Assembly (NCBI GenBank): GCA_963210315.1
Contig: OY723275.1
Coordinates: 62,001-126,000, forward strand
Length of the DNA: 64,000 bases
Reading direction: 5' to 3'
DNA from: Rhynchopus euleeides
Taxonomy: Eukaryota > Euglenozoa > Diplonemea > Diplonemida > Diplonemidae
The notes under the pieces are model-generated. The model searched no databases. It saw only the letters and a program-made list of their open reading frames with translations, and was not told the origin of the DNA. This document shows, piece after piece, positions 31,603 through 42,300 of this stretch (position 1 is its first letter; every line of letters begins with the position of its first letter). The position numbers and the translations under genes were made by a program.

Positions 31603-33629
31603 TCATGTGTCCGATTCCTTCAGCACGCGTTCGTACACCAGGATGTAGCATGAGGTGCTCTCCCGCCCCGCAGGGCTGTGCGTCTCGTGAATGGAGCAGT
31701 CGTCAGCCCGCTGCCACGTCGATGTCGCGTCGAGGAAATCTGTGACGTAATGTCCCGACTGCGCGGACACACCGAGGTGATGCACCACAGCACGCAGGGA
31801 GTACATGTGGCGTGTGGTGTTGTCTGGTGCTGCACCCGGCGCACCCAACCCTGCGCCCAGGGGGCGCCTGCACCGCAGGTCGCCCTCGCTGGTAAAGGAG
31901 ATGGCGTCGTGGGCAGGCGACGCGGTGTTGTCGTCGACAAAGCTGTCGAGGTCGAGGCAGGCGTCGACATGCATGGGGTCGCTCTCCTTGCGCACACCCA
32001 TCGCTTTGGAGGAGAACCGGTTGGCATGCAGCAGCAGGTAGTGCGGCAGCGTGCAGAACACCGACGACATCCTGCTGCGTGTCGGCTCGTCGCAGCCCCG
32101 CCCCTTCCGGCTGCAGTCGCGCTCGACAACCTCCTCTGCCAGCAGGCGCTCCAGGCTGTCCTGCATGCGGGCACCCCCCACGACGGGCAGCGACACGGCG
32201 CAGAAGATGTCGTGTGTGTCCCCCAGCGTCACCGCCCCACAGCCCAGGCACTGGTGCTTCTTCGCGATCTGCCCCTCCAGCAGGCGCCGCACGAGGGAGG
32301 GTGTCACGTCTGCTGCACACGCCACCCTGTCGAGGCGCTCGCGCTCCTCCGCAGCAGCGTGCGAGCGGGCGAAGAGGTCGAGAGGCGGCTTTGGGTCTGC
32401 TTTGCGGGAGGTGTCGGCTGCAGCATCGCCTTTGGAGGCATCGTCGTCGTCATCCTCGTCGGCAGGCGGTGTGCCGAAGAGCCCGTCCTCGTCATCTTGG
32501 TCTTGGCTGTCGGCGGCTTGCTCCGACGCCTGCGGCGTCACGTCTGCCTCTGCCGGCTGCGGCGGCTTGAACTGCAGCATCAGCCTCAGCACCTCGTCGT
32601 GCAGCAGCTGCAGGAACGACATCATGAACTCATGCGCATCCTGCTGCTCGTTGCCGTGGAAGGTGGTGTTGTGCGCCGCAACGGCGTCCTTCAGCTGGTC
32701 GGGCCGAATGCCCACGGCCCCACCCGAGTGGATCCCGCGCACACTCTCTGCGAGGAACGGCAGGATGCCTGCAGAGCGGTGGGTGTGGCATTGGCGCAAG
32801 GGAGACTGGGTGACCCAGATGCGAGTGGCTGTGCCGAGACCCACACATGATTCTCCATCGAAAAGACTTGCACCCCCCCCGCGTTCTTTGTTTGTACGAA
32901 CCGCTTTGTTTTGAGTGCAGGTCCTACGGGCATCATTCCACTTTCACCATTCAGTGTGCAGGATGGTGCGCAGGGTGTGAAGTCCCCCCCCCCACCACCA
33001 CCACCACCACACGGCATACCCTCCTTCTCGCCCTTCTTGCGGTAGAGGCTGTACGTCGACAGCACGGCGTCTGAGAAGGCGCCCTGCCGCAGCAGCGCGC
33101 TGAGCACAGCACTCATATAGCACGTGTTCCCGAGGTTGGCAAACCCCATCAGCTGCCCGGTGCGCGGCGGCGTCGCCGCTGCGGAGGAGGAGGGGGACGG
33201 GGAGGGGGCGGGCGCGCCCCTCGCCCCCTGCGGCGTCGTGGGGCGGCGAGGTGAGAAGCTCTGCACGTTCCGGCGCGCCTTGTTGCCTGCCCAGCGGCTG
33301 TCGCCCAGCGCGCCAGGCGTGGGCATCGGAGACTGCCTCGCCATGTGGCTCTGCACCGAGGAGGACCCGCCGAACACAGAAGCAACACCGTCACCCCCGA
33401 CAACGTCCTGCCGGGATCTTTGTCCAAACGCCATCCGCGTCTGCATCACCGCTGCCGAAGGAGCCGCGTCGCGGCAGGCGCGCTTTGGCAGGAGCGCCTG
33501 GGTAACGGGCGTTGCCCTGCGCTTGAGATCCTTGGCATCTGCCCTCCCGCTGGTGATGTTCTCCATCTTGCTGAACACACCCGATGAGGGGGCAGCCTTC
33601 GCCTTGCGCTTGGCTGCTGCGGTCGCCAT
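31603..33629 (-). CDS. Ubiquitin-specific protease (USP, peptidase C19)
   Basis: Two exons, 33629-33020 and 32768-31603. The 251-nt phase-1 intron 32769-33019 has a GTATG donor and CTGCAG acceptor, giving 591 residues. The N-terminal 150 residues are basic, disordered and start KRKAKAAP, possibly a nuclear signal. The Cys box GFANLGNTCYMSAVLSALL places the nucleophile at about Cys170. A QQDAHEF motif follows soon after the intron. An acidic insert (DEDDDDD) precedes a zinc-binding type pair (HQCLGCG). The His box SGHYVTDF puts the catalytic His at about 543, and the C-terminal YILVYERV ends the fold. So the enzyme is predicted to be active and to cut ubiquitin from proteins or chains. Two polyubiquitin genes lie in the same window. 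Confidence 0.93.
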
Positions 33630-33865
33630 CGTCAACGGGCACGGCAATGTTGCTCCGTAGGGGCGACGCACATCCCCCTGCCTGGCACCCACGTGTCCTG
33701 CCCCTGGGGTGGATGCAGTGGGTGGTGCAGTGGCCTCAGGGAGGTGGATAAGTGGAGTTGGGATGAGAGGGGGTGAGGTGGGGTATGGGCCAGGGACACT
33801 CCTGGGTGAGACAGAGGCCACGTCGCTTTTTTCGGCCCGTCGGGGCCCACCCTGTGCGAGCGGCT

Positions 33866-34129
33866 ATGCGCGAGTTCGGGGGGCTTGGTTCACAGCGCGA
33901 ATTGGTGCAGCGGCTGGATGAGTTCCCATCTGGAAAGGTCAACCTCGAAGTGCTGCGCGACATGGCGGAACCAGGCAAGGCGGCGGTGCTGGGTATGGTG
34001 CCCTTCAAGGGTCTTCAGAAGACATTTATAGACATGCAGTTCGGTTCGGGGGGGTGGGGTGCGGTGGGGATCCACCCACCCTTTCGCATTCAGGCGCAGC
34101 TGCTAGTGGTCAACACAGACACAGGTTAA
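33866..34129 (+). CDS. Possible plus-strand coding fragment, unknown
   Basis: From ATG 33866 the plus strand reads a protein-like, high-GC3 sequence: MREFGGLGSQRELVQRLDEF, then KVNLEVLRDMAEPGKAAVLG and PFKGLQKTFIDMQF. After about residue 65 it turns to low complexity and stops at 34129. It would be the only plus-strand host gene. It could be a single exon of a gene whose other exons I cannot find, a gene fragment, or chance. No family recognised. Confidence 0.25.
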   Translation: MREFGGLGSQRELVQRLDEFPSGKVNLEVLRDMAEPGKAAVLGMVPFKGLQKTFIDMQFGSGGWGAVGIHPPFRIQAQLLVVNTDTG

Positions 34130-34250
34130 TCTCTTTAGTTTAGTGTAGGGCGCACCGAGCGAACTGGTGCTGCCCGCACTGTCGTAGACACACACCGAGC
34201 ACTTGCTCTTGATGTGATCTCCACTGTAGACACACACACACACGCACCTA
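34118..34250 (+). repeat. Dispersed SINE-like repeat copy
   Basis: Begins 'acaggttaatctctttag', passes through 'gtagggcgcaccgagcgaac', 'gcactgtc' and 'gatgtgatctccac' and ends in a (CA)n tail. Same block order as 15928-16060, and its left end is shared with 26685-26745. Confidence 0.6.
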
Positions 34251-37200
34251 TCCTTCCTCCGTATCAGCTGACACGCAAGCTGTACAACAGTGTACGTTTT
34301 GTTCCCGCGTGTCCCTGCCAATTCGCATCCACATCGTGCCCCCCCCCCCCCACACAAAATCCCACCCTTCATTAGGCGAGCATTGGCCGGGCAGTGGATA
34401 ACATAACACAGAAACCCCTTCCCGGCGGCTGGGAGTGTGTGTGGGGAGCTTGCGCTGCGAAGAGCAGACAGACGGAACCGCAGCCAACGGTGCACATCGG
34501 GGGGGGGGGGGGCAGGGTGTCGGGTGGGGGGGACCTCTCTCTAACTCGCCTCTTCTGCGTGTCAGAACCGTGCCGCAGCGTGCCCCCTGGCCTGGGTGGG
34601 GGCAGGGGGCGGGGTGGGGCGGGTTCAGGTGTGAGCGGAAACAATGTGGGTTCTCTCCCCATCCCCGGCCCCCCCATCTCCCCAGATACAGACGTGCTGC
34701 TGAAGTGCTTCATGTTCCTCAGAGGTTTACCGCATGCCTGTGTGGTGTGCTCACTCGCAGCCCATGATGGTCTGCCGCCAGCTCAACCCAACCCCACCGT
34801 CTCACCCCCTGCCGTCACTCAGCTGAACACCGATCTATCGTCGCCGCCCACCCCGCCCCGCCCCGCCCCCTGAATCAACGCAAAAAACACGAATGCTTCA
34901 ACTACAGAAGGTTGATTGGCTGCACGGCTGCACCCATCACGAGGCAGCGGAGCAGCGCACCTCCGAACAGTACTTTCTCTTGTGTTCTTCACTTCATTTT
35001 TTTTGTTCTGTCTTCTGCATTGGGGGAGGGGGGGGCGGGGCGGGTATGGGAGCTGAGCTCCATAATCCCGGCGCGGGGGGCTGGGGCCTGCAAATGGATC
35101 CGACCCTCACCAGGCCTGCCTCACGGGGCGGGTGGGGGGGTGGGGATTTGTTCCCCTCTTGTGTGCTTGGGGGTGTTGGTGGCTGTGCCGCGCATCCCTC
35201 CCCCAGAGCTCAAACCCATACACCAGACACCCCCCTTCTCTCTCTCGCCTGCGGGAGAAAAAAGATCCGCCAGGTGGCGACCCAAGCCAGAACGGACAAT
35301 CTGAAATGAAGAGAAGAAGAAGAAGAAGAGAGACAACAATTGGGGGAGGAGGAATATATACTGGGTTAGCAGAGACAGAGAGTTTACAAAAATACCATCA
35401 CGAGTACCCAGACCCCCCCCCTCCCCACCCACGGAGAGGAAGGGGTTTGTGTTAAAAAAAGAACTGAATTCTGTTGATCCGGTTCTCTTCTGTTGCTTTT
35501 TTTTGTTCTAGAGGTGTTGTACGAGAGGAGGGGGTAGGGGGGAGGGGGGTGTGGGGTGATTTGGAGGCATTGGGGGCCTGCTTCAATTCATCGGGTTTCC
35601 GCACCGGGCACACGGTAGGGCTCAGAGAGACAATCACCCCCCACCCCCCCAGCACCCCCACTCCCTTTGGCAGACAGACATAGGGAGGGGGTCCCACACA
35701 CAGTCCACGCGAATAAGAGCATTTGTTGCGGTTTTGCGGGGTATTTTTCCAAAAATTTAGTTCAATTTCTTGACAAATTGTGTTGCAGCACAAAAAGTGA
35801 GGGACAGGACGACCCAGACTGTCGGTGCGGCAATGCTGTGTTTATTTCCTTGAAAGGGGGGGGCGGGGGAGGAAGTGAGGCTGAAGGGCGGAAGAGAGAA
35901 AGCTACCGCCCAGAAAACTGATGAGGGTTGGTTTTTTGGTTCTGCTGCTGTCGACACCGGAGACAGGGTTGCGCACGGCGAGGGGGGGGACAACGCACGG
36001 CAAACCCTCGGTGTGAAGTAAAATGGCGGCTCTCTCTCTCCCCCCCCCCCCTTTCTCTCTCTGCAACAACCGAAACAGCGGTTAAACTCGTGTTCCCAAA
36101 GCCTCCCCTCCCCTCCCTAGGTATATTCCGATTGCTGGGCGATCAGCCACCCCCCACCAGAGGCGGGGACAACTATCACCCGACGGCAGCGGATGAACGC
36201 GCCGTTGAGAGAAAATGCATCACCTGGTGCAACCCCCCCCCCACCATTGCCTGGCACAGCTTGCCGCAGGCCCCGCTAGGCCACAGGTGCTGGGCGGAGC
36301 CCTGGTGAGTCTTGGGGTGCATTCACATGCATCTCTCGAGGCTTCCCGCCTGCCCTGCGCCAACAAGGTGTTGAGAGCAAACCGCGGGTCTGCCGTGTGA
36401 TTTTATAGAATGCATCTGGGAGGGAGGAAGCGCGTTGCTCGCCTAGATCACTTTCGTTCGCCCAGATGTGAAAACCAGGGTAACAGCGGGGGGGGGGGGG
36501 GGGGAGTGGGGGAGGGAAACAGGGCCAAACGGGACTCAACCTGGCTAACATTCAGATTCGGGCTCTCTTCGGGATCCCTTGGGGGGGGGGGGGGGCATTG
36601 TGATGTTTGGCCCCATCTCGCACCCGAATGGGTTATGCACCGAAGTGGTTGTGTGTCGAGCATACTGAACAGCGTTGATCTCCGCTGTGTTCATAGATAA
36701 TTATCTCCACTGTTGTCCAGCAGCCCCCCCCCCCCAACCTCTCCTCCCTCCCGCAGTGGTTCGAATCGAAAAAATACACTCATCCGGGCAGACGGGCGGA
36801 TGGGTGGCTGGCTCAAACAGTGGCAGAAACAACAGGCACCCCCCCCTGCCAACATAGGAACGAATCGCAACGAAACGACTTTTCTAAAACGGGTTCGCCG
36901 GAGGGGGGGTTGGTGACAATATATATTTTGCGTCGCGTGTGAGACCAGCGGTATCTGCATATGTCACGCTTCTACACCAAGAGCGACCGTATCCGGCTCC
37001 TGTGGCTGGTGGCACACCTGCCGGTTCAGTTGGGGGGAGTAGGGGGGATGGACCAATATGGTATTCACTCCATAAACAGCCTTCAACACGTCGGGAGGAA
37101 ATAGAGGACAAGACGAGAGACAGCGCGGGGGTGGTGGGTGTAGTTTGCAGAAACAGCTTGGTGGGTGGCGGGAGGGCGCCACCCGGAAAGCACGAATAAA

Positions 37201-37252
37201 AGGCCTGGGCCAATCCGGTGGTGGGGGTTGGGGGGGGGGGGGGATTTGAGTC
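34251..37252. other. Gene-free stretch
   Basis: About 3 kb without a recognisable gene on either strand. It is unusually rich in G-runs (near 34500, 35020, 36488, 36582) and C-runs (34339, 36040, 36232, 36724). There is a short GA-rich tract at 35310-35332. It leads into the nested transposon island. Confidence 0.5.
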
Positions 37253-37735
37253 CACGGTGGGATCTTGTAAATTTTACATGTAAAAATACCGATTTTTACA
37301 TGTATTTTACATGTATAATACTTGCATGTCAACTATTATACATGTATAATACATGTATATGCCTGAAATATACATGTAAAATACATGTATATCAAGTAAA
37401 AATACATGTATAATAGTTGCATGTCAACTATTATACATGTATTTTTACTTGATATACATGTATTTTACATGTATATTTCATGCATTTACATGTATTTTAC
37501 ATGTATAATACTTGTCATGCAAGTATTATACATGTAAAATACTTGCATGACAAGTAAAATACTTGCATGCAAGTAAAATACATGTATTTTACTTGCGTGC
37601 AAGTATTTTACTTGTCATACAAGTATTATACATGTATTTTACTTGTCGTGCAAGTATTTTACATGTATAATACTTGCATGACAAGTATTATACATGTAAA
37701 ATACATGTAAATGCATGAGATATACATGTAAAATA

Positions 37736-38537
37736 CCGTAAACGGAAATATTGTGGACCGTAATAAAGATGAACCGTACTATAGGTGGACCGTAAAAAAG
37801 ATGGAACAAATGGGATTTTTCCGGAACTTGGAACATTTTTACGGTCCACCTATTTTACGGTTGGGATCGTGGACTTGGCGGTTTTTTTTACGAGTTCCTT
37901 CGCGACGAAGTCGCGAAGGAACCAAGGAAATCGTACGGCTGAAGCTGCAGGATTAACACCACAGGGCCTCAGCACAGAGTGTGCACTCACCATCGTCCGG
38001 GAACTGTTCTCCCACAGTTACTGCAGGGTGTACTACACTAAAGGAGTACGATTTCCCTGAATTTTTCGGGCACTGATTCACGAATTTACATCTGGAGGGA
38101 GCCCGGTGGTCTCAGCTTCTGTCTGCGCGCCCTGCCGTACTGTGGCTGCTTTTGTGGGCTCGTGCAGCAGGTTCTACTTTTACTTCTACCGGAATGCTCC
38201 TTGCATGGTACTACACTTCTCGAGGTGTGGTGGTGGGTGAGTCTCGAGGTGAGATCGTGCCTTTTCCACACGCAGGGAGGACTTGCTTCTCTTGCTGGTG
38301 TTGGTTGCGGTGGTGGAGGGAGGGTCCAAAGCTGGGAGGTCGGGAGGCCTACGTGTGGGTGTCTGCGGCGTGGAGGCCGCAGTCCGCGCCCCGCAACCCA
38401 CCAGCCCGCGGGCGAAAAACGCATTGTCTTTTCCATATTCAGTCCCAATAAATGGTGGACCGTAAAAAAGATGGAACGTTTGGCCTTTTTTTGGGAACTT
38501 GGAACATTTTTACGGTCCACCCTTTTTCCGTTTACGG
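37736..38537. mobile_element. MITE, TA target site, copy 2 (nested)
   Basis: 802 bp, near-identical to 9954-10763 (one 8-nt deletion and a few substitutions). TSD is TA at 37734-37735 and 38538-38539. The pre-insertion site reads 'catgtaaaatacatgtata', which occurs intact in the other foldback copy. Confidence 0.9.
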
Positions 38538-38612
38538 TACATGTATATCAAGTAAAAATACATGTATAATAGTTGACATGCAACTATTATACATGTATTT
38601 TTGCTTGATATA

Positions 38613-38957
38613 CCGTATACGTAAATATTATGGAACGTAAATATTATGGAACGGGCCCATTTTTGGCCGGTCCGTTCCATAATATTTACGTTCCATAATA
38701 TTTACAGGGCCAGTTGGGGACTCGGTGGTGAGGACGGCTTGCGTCAGGAATCGCGCGAAAAGTGCACGAGTAGGTCCCGTCAGGGACTCTGTATGCCGTC
38801 CGATCACCTGGTCCAAGTCCCCGAGTCGCAGAAAGCCCTGTAAATATTATGGAACGAAAAAAATCTGGAACGCCAACCCACCAGCGTTCCAAAATATTTA
38901 CGTTCCATAATATTTACGTTCCATAATATTTACGTTCCAAAATATTTACGTATACGG
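38613..38957. mobile_element. Second MITE family, TA target site (nested)
   Basis: 345 bp with terminal inverted repeats CCGTATACGTAAATATT / AATATTTACGTATACGG, TSD TA at 38611-38612 and 38958-38959. Both arms repeat 'cgtaaatattatggaac' several times. The ends begin with CCGTA like the larger MITE, so the two families may be moved by related transposases. No coding capacity. Confidence 0.88.
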
Positions 38958-39325
38958 TACATGTATTTTACATGTATATTTCAGGCATATACATGTATTA
39001 TACATGCATAATAGTTGACATGCAAGTATTATACATGTATAATACATGTAAAAATCGGTATTTTTACATGTAAAATTTACAAGATCCCACCGTGTCGGAG
39101 TCACAAATAAACAGGGTGGCAGTTCCTGGGTCTACACACACAGAAGTGGGGGCTACTAAGGGAGGGGGCGTGGGGTGTGTCCACTCTAACAACAGGACAT
39201 CGCGCCGCCATAACCTGGGTTGGGCGACGCTGGGGCACACTGTGGTGCGTTCAGTCGGTATGAAAAACATCTATCTTCAGGAGAAAGGTGGAGATGCACT
39301 GTGCCAGGCAGGCAGACAGGCAAGG

Positions 39326-42300
39326 CTATTTGGGGGTAGCGTAGATCAGCGTGTGCTCCACACCGATCGCCACGATGCGCGGGATGTACCCCCGCAGTGC
39401 GTGCAGGATCCCGAACTGAGGCTCGGTGACGGGGTGGGCATGGCCCTGCCCCAGCTTGCCGCCCTCGCCGTTGCCCCAGATGTACACCCCCTCTGTGCAG
39501 TGCACCACGGTGTGCTCGCTGCCCGCAATGACCTGCAGCACGTCCTTATCGGAGAAGGCAGACACCAGCTGCGGCGTGTCGACATTAGGGAGCTCCGGCT
39601 CTTGGTTGATGCCCAGCTTCCAGTGGCTGCCTTCGCCGAAGGCCCACACGCCATCGTCGCAGGCTACGATAGTATGGAACCATGCGCTGATACCACGGAC
39701 GAGTCGGCCGTCGAAGAAGGACACGCGCTGAGGCACGTGCTGGTCGAGCTGGTGCCCCAGCCCAAGCTGCCCGAAGGTGTTGCCGCCCATCACGTAGAGG
39801 CCGTCGTCGCACAGCACCACGGTGTGCTGCACACCGCACGCCAAGTCGCGCACAACGCGGCCCTGGAAGAAGGTTGTCTCGCAAGGGTAGTTCCTGTCCT
39901 CGTCGTCCGCAAGGCCCAGCTGCCCGTAGCGGTTCCACCCGAATGTGTACAGCACCCCATCATGCACCACGGCTGTGTGGTGGCTGCCGCAGGCCACGAA
40001 CTCGACCCCCGACCCGCGGTCTTGGAACATCGGGATCTCCTTCGGGATGAGCCTGTCCTCCAGGTCGCCCAGGCCAAGTTGCCTGTCCTGCCCGCTGCCG
40101 AAGGCGTACACCGAGTCGGTGCACACCATGATGGTGTGCTCCTCGCCGCATGCCACGAGGCGTGGGATCTTGCCCTTGAAGAAGGACACCTGGGTGGGGA
40201 TCTTAGGGGACAGCCTGTTGCCCAGCCCGAGCTGCCCGTTGCCCCCCTCGCCGAAGGCGAGCACCGTCGCGTCTGTCAGGACGACAAAGGAGTGGAAGCT
40301 GCCGCACACCATCATGTTGACGCCCAGGCCGTGCAGGTCCGGCACCTCGACAGGGGCGAACTGCACCTTCAGGTCGTCCGCCTCCCCGATGCCCAGCTGC
40401 CCCTCCAGGTTGCGGCCGAAGCCGATGACCTCAGAGTCGCGGGGCTTGCTGCTGGAGCCGGTGGGGAACATGGCGTTGATGGGGTTGACGTCGCGGCCGT
40501 AGCTGCCCTCTTGGTAGGCAGAGGCACGACGCCCGGCAGCTGCGGCACCCAGCCCCGCACCGGCAGCACCAGCACCTGCTGCGGTGGCACCGGGACCGAG
40601 TGGATGCCAGCCGTCGTCGCTGTGGGCGCCGTGGCTCGTTTCCGTCTTGGCATCCTGCCGCTCAGGATCGGGCTCGGCAATACGCTGCATCTCCTCCGGC
40701 CTCTGCTCGTTGTTGGCGGGCGTCGGCGTGTCGCGCGGCTCCTCCTTCTTCTCGTCCGCCTTGTCCTTGTCGTTCCCCCTGCAGCAGAAGAACCACAGCA
40801 ACAGCAGCAGGCAGCACAGCAGCAGCACACCCAACGCGATCAGCAGCCACACCCACCACTCCGTGCCCCCGTCATCGGAGTCAGGCGACGGTGTTGGCAG
40901 GATGACCTCGCCACCCACCACACGGTCCACAAGCAGGACGTTGGGGTCACCCTGCATGGCTGCCATGTTGTCGTCAGCCTTCAGCGCGTCGATCCACTTC
41001 TGGTTGACGGTGTCATCGTTGGCGAGGAACTCGAACACGCCCTGCGACTCGGAGGCCGTCTGGAGCAGGTCCGCAACACGCATCATCACGGGCGCCTGGT
41101 GTGCAAAGACACCACCCACGAGGGTTGTCACATTGCTGTTGGCAGCGTAGTACTCGTTGGTCTCGCAGGCACCAGAGAAAAGGTAGCAGTGCTTGTAGAT
41201 GTAGGGTGTGGACAGCACCCTGCACCCAGCGCACGTCACGTAGTTGGAATCAAGGGCGCCGGTCGCATCGAGGTTGACGATGCGGGTGATGGCGGCGATG
41301 GTCTCGTTGAGAAGCACTGCCCCCGCCTTGAGGTTGCTTGCGAGGCGGAAGATCCAGCGCCGTGGTGTGGGTGTGCCCAGCACAGGTGCAGCGGTGGCAG
41401 GGGCGGTGCAGTCCGGCACCCGCCCACCCACCGTTGAGGTGGTGGAGCCGTTCACCTCCTGCACACACGTGCAGGTGTAATCGAATTTGGAGTTGACGTG
41501 CTTCGTCGGGTCTGAGCACGTCTGCGTCCCCGTGCCGGCCGCCGTCGTGCGTGGATCGCCGCAAGGGCAGGTGGAATAGGTGCTGACATCCAAACAGGCT
41601 GCACACTCGTCGACGTAGGTGGCACACGGCGACACAGGCCTGCCGACAGACACCTTCGCCGTCCCTCCTGCATCGGCAGCAGCACACGAGCACACATAGT
41701 TGAACTCGTTGGAGGGGTCAGGGTCGTTGCATGTCTGTGGCGACGGGCACGGGTTGTCGTCGCACTCGTTACGTACACAGGGCGCTACAACGCCTGTGCG
41801 CTTCACATTTGTACCGGGGCACGAGCAGATGAAGTCGCGTGTCGAGTTGTCCAGCGGGCTGGGATCGTTGCAGATCTGATTGTACTGCGTCCCAGCGCAG
41901 GGGCTATTGGTGCATTCATCTGCAGGGTCATGGGTGGTGTGGTGTGGTGCCGACACAGTACATTGCATACCACACACGGCTGGTTTCCCGACTGCAGTAA
42001 TGTTCGGCACGTTGAGGCACGTGCAGGTGTAGCTGTTCAGGGTAACACGGTCCCTGTGATTGGCGGTGGCGGGCAGGAGACACAGGAGACATACGCATCG
42101 TCGCACAGCTGCGGTGCGGGGCACGGGCTTGATGAACACTCGTCACTACACGGGGCAGGCGAGCCGGTCGACTTCCGTCCGTCACTGCATGTGCACACAA
42201 AGTCACCGGTACTGGCGTCGGTGGTGACAGGGTCTTCGCAAGCCTGTCCAGGGCCGCACACTGAGACAGGCGCTTTGCACTCGTCACACACAGCAGCCTG

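Larger units (their letters stand above)
37253..39094. mobile_element. Foldback element, long copy, carrying two nested MITEs
   Basis: Same termini as the copy at 17430 (CACGGTGGGATCTTGTAAA and complement), flanked by TC on both sides. After removing the two insertions (37736-38537 and 38613-38957, each with one TA copy) about 691 bp of foldback sequence remains. That is roughly twice the short copy, due to an extra block of ATGCAAGTA/TACTTGCAT units at about 37400-37730. The sequence joined across each insertion matches the uninterrupted copy at 17430-17769, which proves the insertions. No protein is encoded. Confidence 0.85.

Noticed and set aside
36760-36790. 'gtggttcgaatcg' as a tRNA B box
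   Set aside because: The stem on the far side does not pair and no A box lies upstream.
39092-41437. 781-codon plus-strand frame opposite the EGF-RCC1 gene
   Set aside because: It is the antisense of the RCC1 and EGF coding sequence; the minus strand carries the recognised domains.
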